Shown: positions 10,295 to 20,470 of the stretch, one piece after another
Numbering within the stretch: the stretch's first letter is position 1
How the letters are laid out: each line of letters opens with the position of its first letter
From: Chlorella sorokiniana
Taxonomy: Eukaryota > Chlorophyta > Trebouxiophyceae > Chlorellales > Chlorellaceae
Assembly (NCBI GenBank): GCA_025917655.1
Contig: CP084619.1
Coordinates: 372,001 to 436,000 of the forward strand
Direction of reading: 5' to 3'
DNA: 64,000 nt
Notes under the pieces: model-generated
What the model was told of the DNA's origin: nothing
Seen by the model: only the letters and a program-made list of their open reading frames with translations
The model's database searches: none
Made by a program: the position numbers and the translations under genes

Positions 10295-12475
10295 ATGGCT
10301 TTGTCTTATGCTGGGCATGGGTCAGAAAAGAAAAATAATGTTTTCTTGATCGGCATCTGTGTTTTTGCTGGCTGGTGTCTTTCAACCCTCTTTACCCGGT
10401 TACCGGGCTTAAAAGGGCCAGTCACACTGAGACTAAGCGCATTTGCAGGTGATGCAACTTTGCCTTATTTCTTCAATACACACAGGAGCAGAACCAACAT
10501 ACACACATACATAGTGTTGTTTGTTTATGCTGTAGATTCCGGCACCGCAGTCAATGGAACCTCCAGCTCTGACGGCACATGGACGGGCCTGCCGTCAAGC
10601 TTGCCGCAAGCCACGAGCGGGGAGCTCTACAAGAATCTCAACCACACTTGGAAAATGCCCTTGGACTTCCTTTTCCATTGTGAAACCGCTCAAATGGACT
10701 GGCCCGCCGACCACCCCATGCAACTGCACCTCCTGTTTGGGCCCGGCTCGCCAACGACCGTGGATGTCAATCATACAGCGCAGCTGCTTCATGCAGCTGC
10801 CGACTATCGTGCACAGCTTGAGGATGGCAAAGTGCCAGAGCCACCTGCGCATTGGTGCTCACAGGCTTCCATCCTGCCGCCTGTTCAGGGGCGGCCCAGA
10901 ATAGGTGGGCCTGGAATGTTGGGAGCGGTGGGGAGATGCTGCACCTGTTGCCTCACATCTGCTGGCAACGACCTGGCCCCTTCCCTCCTTTATGCACAGC
11001 CATTGTGATGACCACAAGCCCGGGCCACCCTTTCGTCCAAGCCTTTAACAACCTGCCAGTCACAAACAAGCGGGAATACGCGGAGCGGCATGGCTACACC
11101 TTCTATGCGTTCGACAACGACATAGCCAGGCCCAGGCACGCCTTCCTGGGCAGCTTGATTGCCGTGCTGAGCGTGCTGCGCCACTACGACTGGGTGTTTA
11201 AAGTGGACATGGACACGTTCATCATGACGCCCGACATCCCGTTGGACCACTTCCTGGACCCGCGTTTCGACGTGGTGGCGTCTTTAGGTAAACACCTTGT
11301 GCGGATGCGAGCAGGGGTGGAGTGACAGGGAACAGGAGGCATTTGATCGCCCATTTGATGGACTGAGATGAGGTCTCATTGCAGATTGCGCTGTCGACTA
11401 CGGCCCGATGCAAGGCGGCGTCTACTTCGTGCGCAATACGCCTTGGGCCCACATGTTCATGCTGGAGGTGTTCACGCATACAGGGCGAGACCCTGCTCAT
11501 CCTAGCGAAAAGATCCACCGGTATGATGAGGTGAATGATGGGGTGTTGGCGAATGAGAGTAGGCTTTTAGATTCTGCACATGCCCCCTCCTCGCTCCGAG
11601 GGAGGTGTGGGTGTGTGTATCGCTGCGCCCAACGCGGCCTTTGCTCGCCGTATTGCTGCGTGCCTGGGGCACCTCTTTGGTCTCCAAGGGCAGGCGGCTT
11701 GGTTTATAGGGTCAAAATGACAAAAAAATACCAGCTTCTGTGTTAATGGTTTGCGAAGTTATGGGCCAAGTGACCTCCGCATGTATGAAAGGCACGGCCA
11801 AAAGCCTTAAATGGCGGTGAACACTGACGGAAAGGGTGCATGCTGACACAGCAGCCACGACAGGGCGGTACTGTCAGAAGCGTCCGACAAAACGGGAAAT
11901 GTCCCCTCCAGACATCAAGAGGCCCCACAATCCCGTTCTTGCGGGGGCTCGGACATGTCCGGAAACTTGCCGTCTTTCCTCGTGCCTGTGTAAGTATAAC
12001 ACAATGTTCGTTTTGTCATATGCAGGTTGGCGATCAGGCAGTGTTCATGTGGCTCCTCAAATCTTATTGGAACTTTGAAATTCGCAATCACGTCAAGGTA
12101 CGGGGTATGGGGCTTTCCCTCTTATGTCCCATGCTACATGCTTTGATGTCACCTGGTTTAATTAATCAGGTCTGCCTATGTTGCAGATTGTATCGCCCAA
12201 GCTGTTTAATGTGTACTTACATGTGGAGCCACAATGCGACCCGTATCCTGGCGGCATCAAACGCTGGGAAGAGGGAGATCTACTTGTTCACACAACAGGT
12301 GTGCAGGCTACCACCCGCCACTGGCATATTGCACAAGTCAACGCCCCCTGGCTGACTAGTTTGTGCTGTCCTGCTTGTTGCTATTTCAGGCAAAGGCGAC
12401 TTTGGTTTTGATAAAATATCCAACACACGGGTCTATGTTGACCTTTTACAAGGACGGGGAACACGAGTGCCTTGA
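10295..12475 (+). CDS. type II membrane glycosyltransferase, GMA12/MNN10 (GT34-like)
   Basis: Predicted Golgi enzyme transferring a hexose, probably galactose or a related sugar, from a nucleotide sugar. Seven exons (10295-10448, 10536-10904, 11000-11287, 11385-11530, 12026-12097, 12187-12298, 12390-12475) give 408 residues. A short cytosolic N-terminus is followed by a membrane anchor (NNVFLIGICVFAGWCLSTLF) and an N-glycosylation-rich stem. The catalytic part starts IVMTTSPGHPFVQAFNNLPV. The metal-binding DxD is in FKVDMDTFIM near residue 245. GVYFVRNTPWAHMFMLEV and the C-terminal GDLLVHTTG match the family order. The first intron (87 bp) is a multiple of three and has no stop, so a retained form would also be open. 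Acceptor sugar and linkage are unknown. Confidence 0.85.
12446..12450 (-). terminator. candidate TGTAA poly(A) signal for the unknown minus-strand gene
   Basis: TTACA on the + strand reads TGTAA on the minus strand, 41-45 bases past the stop at 12491. It lies inside the last coding exon of the convergent GT34-like gene. Confidence 0.4.
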
Positions 12476-12490
12476 ATGCTTCCAAACAGG

Positions 12491-15400
12491 CTACAGGTTA
12501 GAGCTGCTGCATGAAGTTAAAGATCTTTGTAATCGTGCCGCAGCCAACAGTCGCTTGCCACGTGACATCTGTGCACCTGGAGGCTGCAAGGAGGTGCCTC
12601 TGCTTGCAAATGCCAGCGCCGCAACTTTTTGGTCATGCTTCGATGGCACACCACCTAGCTGCACGGTGCCTGCCATTGCTGGGCTGCATTGGCCCAGAAT
12701 TTTGGCACCGCGGGATGGCTTGGGACCAGGCACCAGTAGTGGGAAGGGCACAGGCTCATCGGAGTATGCTGTCATATCTCCCAGGCGTGCTTCGCTCCCA
12801 ACTTTTTCTGGTGGGCAGGCTGTAAGGCCGCTGCTCTCCCACACCTGGAGCGTTGCTGAAGCTGCACCACGGGCATCAAGTGCCCCGTTGTGTCGCTGCT
12901 GCTGCGGCGGCGGCTTACCCTCACCATTGAATGCATCCTGCGCAGCTGCCATGTCTGTTTCAAGCTGTGCATTCTGTATGGTGCTAAGCATGCTCTTGTG
13001 CTTCAGAATCCCGCGTGGAAGATGGGCATTGTTGAACGCTGTACATGCCTCACCAGCACGCTGCAGTTGAAGGCAGAACATCAACCTTGTGGGAACTTGT
13101 TTGCATTTGTCAAGGACCAGGGAGACATAGCCCACCTGCTGGTTGGGCGCTTCATGAAAGGCAGCCCCCAGCTGCACGTACTTCTGCCGCAGCAGCTTGA
13201 GGTGCAGCCACTCAGATCCCAGCTGCGTCAGCAGGCGTCGGACAGCATCGCTGCCCATTTGGCGCTCCATATCGGTCCTTGACTGCAATGCAAGAAGAGG
13301 TAAACTTGGCAAGGCCAGCAGATTCAACCCTATCCTGCTGATGCTTGCCTGCTCCAGTTGTGCCTCGTAGTCATGGTCCAGGCATAGCTCGCACCCCGCT
13401 AAGTCCAGCCGCGCCCAGGGCTCGCCTACATGCTCCGCCAGCTTAGTGTGGATATATGCCTCTCGAACAGCTTGCTGAAGCAGTTCCTGGTCCTGAAAGG
13501 ACAGCAAGACGCACTCTTTGTAACGGAGCACATTTGTTTTATACTTATACTCAGGGGATGTGCATGTGAGGGCAACGCACTTGCTGTCCAGGCGACGGCG
13601 ACGCGCTGGCCTGCCGACTGAGCCGCCGCTGCAGCCGCCGAGGGATTACCACCTCTGGCAGGGCCTGCTTTATGGGCGGAACTTGCTCAACACGGTCCAC
13701 ATCAACTGCAATGGTCGCTGCGGGTGGCACCCAAATGCAGCTGTCACCAGAACCTAACCGCCAGGAGGCGAGCGCCTGCCGGCCAATCTCCCGCCCGCTG
13801 GGACTGCAATGAAAAGCCGGATCCCTACACAGACATCTAGGCCAGCTCTCAACGCCAGTGCAAAGGCCCAGCAGCAGAGAAACTTGTTCAAAGCAACAAA
13901 GAACCAGCTCTCAAGTTTCTACTTACCCAAGCCGTGAAGAGGTAGGAGACTGTGGCAACCCCAGCTGCACTGCTTTGGCCGGCGTGTCGGCACGCAGTTT
14001 GCTGTCCCGCCTGTCAGCTACTGGATGCACGGGAGCGGCCAGCACGATGTGGGGGTGCCAATGTACGCCTTGCTTGTGGCTGGGGCGCACACCAAATCTT
14101 CATCTGAAATGGAAAAGCGTACCTGCAGCCACAGGTATACCAATGTTTTCAACAAAGCCTTGTTGCAAGGACATCAACACGAGGCCAGATGCTCACCCTG
14201 CGACCCTGGTCTGTGCGAGGAGCTATCTTTGCACTACCGAGCTGAGCTTGGTTTTCTCTGGTGTGGAGGGCAGCTGCTTGCCAAAATCCTGGAAATGTGT
14301 CCTCCTCAGGTACTCTGTGGCCTAGAGATGCAGGGCTGGCTGGCATGTGCAAGCCGTTGTCTGCAGCTGGTGTGCAACAGGCAAGAGGTACCTTTGGCAC
14401 ACAAGCGGGATGGGGGTGATATGGACAGCAGCCCCGCACGGTGGCAAGCGCAGGGAGTGCACCTGCAAAGAAGAGGCCTGTTCCACCCAGAACATGGTTC
14501 TTGCTCCCCACATGCCTCAAAGCATTTGCTTCCGGTTTCGGCGAGTTCTCTGTCATTTTGGCAACGAGGTTTCCAACCTGGATCAGCTGAATAAGTGTTA
14601 GGCAAATGTTGAAAACAGTCACTGGTCGTAAACATCTTCAACTCCCTCACCTGCTGCGAAACATCCCTTACTGCCTGCTCCCGTGGCGGTGGCGACTGAA
14701 GGCACCCTGACGCACCACCATTCGACAATACAATCTGGTTGGGGCCAGGCTGTATATCAGGCAGCTGTTGGGCTGTAGCCAGCTGGACAGAGCCAACAGC
14801 GCGCCCAAGTGGCGAATGTGTGAGACACCGTTGAGCTTGCATGCGGCCGCCCATCGCAGGGCTCTTGGCACCAGTGCCAGACGGCACATCGTCAAGCTGC
14901 ATCTGCGCTGCATCTGCTGCAGCCATGCCGGCTGAGGCCTGTGCCGGTAGTTGCTGGCTTGCTGCCACGGGGACAGGCTCGAGTGACGATGTGGTCATCC
15001 AAGCCTCGTCTGACTGGGGCTGCCACCCCTGCCGGACAATCATCAGCAGACGCTGGCCACGGGTGCTGCGAGACGCATCACGGGCTGGCCCACTTGACTG
15101 TGCCATGTGCGCAGGCGAGGGCGATGCTGTCCCATTCCCAGCGGAGCTGCTGTACAGCTGAAGTCGCTGCCGAAGCTGCGAGCGGCTAATGGGTTTCTTT
15201 GCTGACAAGGGCTGCAATGAGGGTTCCCTTGGCTCGCCTGCCAGCAGCAGAGCATTCTGTGGTTCCTGGTCTTTTTGAGAGTCAGACAAGGTCATGCCAT
15301 GGCGATCCGCAACTTCAAACTCGGCCAGTTGCTCCTCATCCTGTGCAGCTTCCTGGTCAGCAGGCGTTGACGCCGGCCGTACAATTGGTATCATGCCCTA

Positions 15401-15866
15401 CAGGCAAAAAGTGCTTGGTTACAGCCGACACATGGTGCGATTGGTATCAATAGCACTGAATCTCACCGTGAGCGTCCCAAGCGTCAACAATGTGAGGCCC
15501 AGCAACTGCTGACGTTTGGCAGCAGCTTCATCGGCTGGTTCGAGCACCTTGCGCTTCCGAGAGCCGCCAGCAGACTGCCGTTGCAATGTCGTTGGATGAA
15601 CGTCACGTACATTGAGAGGTGCGATCTGCATGCAACTCAGCAAATTAACAGGCTAGCATGTGCAGACTGCCGCGTCTTCTGTCGCCTTGCCTGCGGAGCT
15701 GTTGAACACACGACGGGGCGGCATCAGGGGCAACGTCGCTTGCGGAGCAGCCCGGCTTGGAAAGCGCGTCTCCCATTGATTGCAGCGACAGTAATCGAGC
15801 AACCAGGCAGAACGGATTCGGCTCCTTATCAAATGAGAAGTGAACATTGATTGAACGGCCGGCACA
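12491..15866 (-). CDS. unrecognised multi-exon protein, basic and Ala/Gln/Pro-rich
   Basis: I do not recognise this protein. Coding potential is good in three blocks. An N-terminal part around 15394-15640 has a basic patch (RKRKVLEPADEAAAKRQQLL) that could be a nuclear localisation signal. A long Gln/Ala/Ser-rich exon (about 14650-15394) looks disordered. A C-terminal part (12491-13531) has helix-like sequence such as WLHLKLLRQKYVQLGAAFHE. Between them, 14200-14300 reads EYLRRTHFQDFGKQLPSTPE in one frame, and 13570-13830 gives an open stretch with VPPAATIAVDVDRVEQVPPI. A 66-bp in-frame segment (13283-13348) begins CAG|GCAAGC and may be a GC-AG intron. PRGILKHKS contains a GILK tetrapeptide resembling a PP1-docking motif, but this may be chance. 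Start and several joins are unresolved. Confidence 0.5.
12528..12532 (+). terminator. candidate TGTAA poly(A) signal for the GT34-like gene
   Basis: TGTAA 53 bases past the stop codon, inside the antisense coding exon of the neighbouring minus-strand gene. Confidence 0.45.
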
Positions 15867-16183
15867 ACTGCCCTTCAATCATGTCAATGTTTTATCTTTT
15901 GTGGCAGTGCCCTTTCCACATCCAGGAAGCCGGGAGTAGTAACAGCTCCGAAGGCTGAAAAACAAATGGAGTGCAGCTGAGAAAGGACGATTGTTGATCT
16001 CGCAGTGTTGCGGTGCCTAATCAAAGCGTCGGAAGTGCGGGGAAGGTACAACAGATAGGAACCGCTGATCAGGCCCCAGGTCAGCACCGCTGCGTGCTGC
16101 CAGGCGCAGTGCCTTGGCGAAGTAACATAACCCATTTGCCAACAGAACCGCAATTGCTCTTTCAGTGCCTTTTACAACGTAGT
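15867..16183. other. intergenic region, unknown gene 5' side / GT90 3' side
   Basis: No coding block seen. It contains the GT90 3' UTR, with TGTAA on the minus strand at 16172-16176, and the upstream region of the unknown gene. Confidence 0.5.
16172..16176 (-). terminator. candidate TGTAA poly(A) signal for the GT90 gene
   Basis: TTACA on the + strand, 8-12 bases past the GT90 stop codon. Confidence 0.5.
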
Positions 16184-18124
16184 TTACCCCTCTTGCTGCG
16201 GATCCAAAAGGCTGGACTCCAACAAGTACTCCTTCACATCGTCATCATACCGTATTCGGCTTGGGAAGTCGTCCAGCGATGAGGGCCTGTCCTTCATCAA
16301 CTTGTGCATTTCCTCAAAGAGCACTTTGATGTAGCAATGCCGTCCTTCGCTGACAAGGTGGGTGGCCGCAAAGCGCGTGAGTTGTCTGCGATGGACTGTG
16401 CCAGGTTGTCATGTGTTTGCAGGAACTGCACGATGCGATCCACCTCCTCCAGACCATTGTAGCCAGTAGGGACATAGTGGACCCAAGGCTTCAGCGCATG
16501 ATAATACCATTCAACCTGCTGGCTGTCCTGCTTGATCACAGTCTGCATGGAAGCCAAATCCAAGGAAGGTCGCGACAACAACAAACCAACCGGCCTACAA
16601 GTCAGACGCGAGGCAGCAACAATGCGTGCCTGTCCTGTAGGAAGCAGCTTGGCAAACCGCACACTGGCTGTGAAACCGTCAGTGTTCAGGGTGTACCTGC
16701 GGCCACCAGTGCGATCAATAACGCACACAAGATGGCCGCTGCATTGGTAGTATGCGTTCAAGTATGCAGCACTCACTTGAACTTGCGCTGCTCTGACAGC
16801 GCCATGCGGCCACCGACCGCGCCTGGGGACATGCACGAAGTGTACTTGTACCCAGTGGCATTGCTGTGCTCAATGTGTTCTTGCCGGATGTGCTGTGACT
16901 CTCGTCCAAAGCGATCAGTGTAGTGCACATTTTCAAACAGCGTCCACCGGCCGACGGCCCGCTCCTCCTTCTGCTCCCAGGGCACGCCACCCGTCGGGTC
17001 CTTCAGCACCCTCTCCACCCAGTCATCATACGCAGTTTTGATGAACTCGCCGCTGGGTATAAGGATGTTCAGCTGCTTTGGGTGTTTGGCAAACGTGAAC
17101 AGTGGGCACATGGCATCTGGAAACTTGGGCCCATGCTCAATGGCTGGCTTGTCACCAAAGGCCACTGCAAGGAAGTGAGAAACTAACAAAATCATCCTGT
17201 GGTTCATGCGTGGTTTACGCACGGCAAAGAATACGCACGGCCAGTCACCTACCAGCAAACTCAATGTTTGGCAAGCCAAATCTGCAGGCACATGTACAGA
17301 ATTCTTCACCTGGCTACGCATTGCTTTTCCGCTCTTGCTCTTATGCAGTGAGCCCCGCCTACCTTTGTGCAGCGGTCTGGATCTGCGAGATCATATGATA
17401 GTGAAGCGGCTGCTGGCCATAGCCACCCACGCGCTCCAAGCCACCGCTGGTCACATAAACTTCATTGTCCCAGCTCAAAAGGCGGAACACAGGGTTGAGT
17501 CTGTTTTGGTTGTGCGTACTGCAGTTAAGGGGATGGACAGGCAGAGGATAACAAAGGCTGAAAGTAAAACTGGCCTTGAACGTAAAACGCCTAGCAATGC
17601 CTCACCCTTCGCTGATGTTGTGTCCTGCTGGAGCAAGGGGGTGGCAGGCATCTAGGTCAGCCTTGGTGATGCCCCGCTCAAACCAGGGACGCAAGTGGTC
17701 AAAGATTGCAGCATACAGCGGTCCATGCTTCAAACATTCATTAGGAAGGGCATATCCATCCGGCTGAAAGCCGCCCTGCCATTCCTGCTGTGCATACGTC
17801 CGGGTATCCTGTCCTCGCTGCGGCTTCTGCAAGTTGGCCGCGGCATCCTCAGCGACGGTGCTCAGCCGCGAACTGGTGCTTTCAACTTGCTGTGAGCAAA
17901 ATGTCCATGCTTCCAAGTATCCATGTAGAATCTGCAGCAAAAGATGAGGTTTGGCTTCATGGCGATCAGGCCGCGCTGTGAGCCGCCACTGCCACAAGCA
18001 AGCAGCATGTGCAGATGCTCACTTTTGCCCCGCAGACGCCACAAAACAGTCCTGCTACAAAAATAAAAACATATCGGCCCGCTTGGAACGCAAAGGCGTG
18101 TGCTGGGCGCCTGAGGGTGGCCAT
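16184..18124 (-). CDS. CAP10/GT90 family O-glycosyltransferase
   Basis: Family enzymes transfer xylose or glucose to proteins or glycans in the ER/Golgi (POGLUT, KDELC, fungal CAP10). Seven exons give 475 residues once one base is restored. The type II anchor is AGRYVFIFVAGLFCGVCGA near the N-terminus. Catalytic-domain blocks are LRPWFERGITKADLDACHPL, RFGLPNIEFA then FGDKP, YTLNTDGFTASVRFAKLLPT, and KQDSQQVEWYYHALKPWVHY. The fourth exon (17253-17281) is only 29 bases. The sixth intron (16543-16629) begins GC (CAG|GCACGC) and is 87 bp, in frame and free of stops, so splicing there is inferred from family alignment. A run of three A at 16370-16372 needs a fourth to continue SRAFAATHLVSEGRHCY. 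The gene is divergent from the lysyl-hydroxylase-type gene. Confidence 0.87.
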
Positions 18125-18846
18125 CGTTTGGAGGGAGCCGCTCGGGACGTTCTTCACATTCCTGATGTGTCCCTTGCTGAAAAGAAGGCGAACGAGACGC
18201 GTGCGGCGTATTCGCTCGATACCTGAGAGGCATCCGGTACGGGAGTGTAACTTGGCACTTGCAACTGTCAGAGAAATCGACAGGTTGTTGTAAAAGACTC
18301 ATAGTTTTAATAATCAAGAAAAACACGAAGGAATCCCGTTTCTCTGTCCCCGTGTGTGTGAGCAGGGGACCTTCAAAGTCGCTGGCCTCACAAGCGGCGT
18401 ATGCCATCAGGCGTGAACCTGTCAGACAAGGGCGTGACAATCGCCAATTTGGCAAGAACTGCGGCACCATTGCCACCGCCCGTGCCAAGCCCCCGTTTGG
18501 CTTCTCTGCCTCTGCTCTAATCATCTCTACGGTGATTCAGCGACACAGGGCTTCGTAAAGCGGTTCAAGCCGTGCAAAAATCAGCCCTCCCAACTCCGCC
18601 TCACGACAGGCGGTCGCCCCTGGGTGCCCCCAGGCTTACATTGTGGTACTTCCTTTTTGGCTGGAGCAAGAGCGTTTGTCGACCCTTCACAGTCTTTCGA
18701 TTCATTACACCCCAGTGCAAAAGGCCTCAACCGCCGCGCTGCAGTGTCGTTCCGGCGGCGACATATGAGGCGACACACATGAGGATTGCCTTGTGGACTT
18801 TTTCCTGTCTCAAGTAGTCACTTATTAGGGAGCTGTGTCTGCCACA
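18125..18846. promoter_or_regulatory. divergent intergenic region between two glycan genes
   Basis: 722 bp separate the GT90 start (minus) from the start of the lysyl-hydroxylase-type glycosyltransferase (plus). No exon was recognised. It presumably holds both promoters; no specific element could be assigned. Confidence 0.5.
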
Positions 18847-20361
18847 ATGCCACGGTTTCAAGCACTCCACGCTTTCAACCTTGACATTAGACAGCCACAA
18901 GGATTCTGGTTGACCGCCCTGGTTGTTTTGACGGTCCTGGCCACCCTTGGCCTCACTCATCACCGGTCCTCCCTTAAAGCAGGCTCTACGGCGGTTATAG
19001 AGCTAGCAAGGTAAGTGTGCATTGGCATGGTTCGTTATGTGCTTGCTCAGTTCGGTGCACTCCTTGATGCAGGAAAGTTCAAGCTGTCGCGTCGCCACCA
19101 GCCGCGGGCCCCCGCCCCCGCGCAACCCCTAGGCGCATCCACGTGATTACGGTTGCCAACGACCCTGAACATGACCGGCTGCGCCTGATGATGCTAATCG
19201 CGAAGAGATTCGGCACAGATATGAAACTCGTCCGCGTTCCTGCGTTTGAGGGCATGTGGGTGAAAATGAATGTGAGTGTGGGGTGTATGTGGGGGGCAGT
19301 CGCCCGTATGAAGTTCTGTGCGTGTCATCTTTACCAGACATATGTCTTGCTCGGATGCAAGTTACAGGCCACTAAGCACTACTGCGCGGAGCTGGTAGCC
19401 TCAGGCTTTGGCAACGATATTGTGCTAGTGACAGATGCATTTGATGTCATTGTGCGCGGCCCCCCAAGGAAAATTCTGGAAACCTATGATGCTGTCGTAG
19501 GAGGAAAGCGGTAGGGCATGCATGGATTGCCTACTGCTTGATGCTGGGCTACTGCAGATTGAGGTGGCCAGGGAAGCCAGTCATGAAGTCTCCTCCGCAG
19601 GGAGGCAACACTGCAGAAGTGCGCTTGTCCGCCTGCAGGATGATTCTGATGTCGGCTGAAGCCAACTGCTACCCCGCTGAGTACCGAGCCTGCCAGAACA
19701 ACTGGTACCAGCAGAACAGGCCGAGCGACACCATGTTTAAGTTTTTGAATGCCGGCTGTTGGATGGGCCCCGCTGACCTTGTCTTGCAAGTGATTGATGC
19801 GGGAGTCGACTTCACCAACGAAACTTGCTACAAGCAGGATGACCAGGGGCTTTGGCAGGTGCATTTGTGTTCTTGGGCGGTATAGGGGGCCTTGAAGTGC
19901 TTTCTTGGTGGTATTGTGCTGAATATTTCTTCCTTTTAATGCATGCAAAGACCAGCTGCCCTCGCGATTGCAGGACATCCTGGTTGACAGCCCCTACAAG
20001 GACCAGATAGCCATTGATCATCACTGCAAGATTTTTCAATCGCTGTATGCTGCGGAATGGACCATGTCGTGTTCTGACAGGGGCTGGGTTGGAAGGTATT
20101 CAAGCAGCAGGCACACTATGCCTGTTGAGTTTCTGTGCCTTTTGTCATTAGCATTTAACAGCACTGTGTTGCTGCAGGGATGTGCAAACCTACGCCTACG
20201 TACTCCATCAAAATGGCGGCGACAAGTTATTCTTCCATAGCATTCTGATGCCTTCCTTTGAAAAAGCCCTAAACATTTCGGACAGAGCCCCCGACGTCGA
20301 GTGCCCTGAACCTGTGAATGGACACTGGTGTGGCCACGACAAAGGATGGGGCACCTGTTGA
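18847..20361 (+). CDS. type II glycosyltransferase related to the GT domain of procollagen lysyl hydroxylases
   Basis: Resembles the galactosyl/glucosyl-transferase domain of PLOD proteins, without a dioxygenase domain. Six exons (18847-19010, 19073-19271, 19368-19510, 19639-19858, 19974-20095, 20178-20361) give 343 residues. The anchor is FWLTALVVLTVLATLGLTHH (residues 22-41). Then come IHVITVANDPEHDRL and the metal site GNDIVLVTDAFDVIVRGPP, equivalent to the PLOD VDSYDV segment. Next is EANCYPAEYRACQNN, at the position where PLOD proteins read SAESFCWP, followed by KFLNAGCWMGPADLVLQVID, DDQGLWQD and IAIDHHCKIFQSL, and YAYVLHQNGGDK at the equivalent of HGNGP. Known relatives modify hydroxylysine; the acceptor here is unknown and could be hydroxyproline-rich glycoproteins. 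The C-terminus is Cys-rich (VECPEPVNGHWCGHDKGWGT). Confidence 0.86.
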
Positions 20362-20367
20362 CCCTGC

Positions 20368-20372
20368 TGTAA
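20368..20372 (+). terminator. candidate TGTAA poly(A) signal for the lysyl-hydroxylase-type gene
   Basis: TGTAA seven bases past the stop codon, in the 110-bp gap before the convergent fucosyltransferase-fusion stop. Confidence 0.45.
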
Positions 20373-20470
20373 GTGCCGATGTGGCTGCCACATGCCTCAT
20401 GGCCAGTGCCATTAATGCGAGCCTCTCATGCGTCTTGTCGAAGCACGCTCCAATCATCAAGTCGCTGAAA

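Noticed and set aside
16370-16372. GT90 as a pseudogene because of its frameshift
   Set aside because: Only one base is missing in a homopolymer, all splice sites are intact, and the same kind of loss occurs in essential RPB2.
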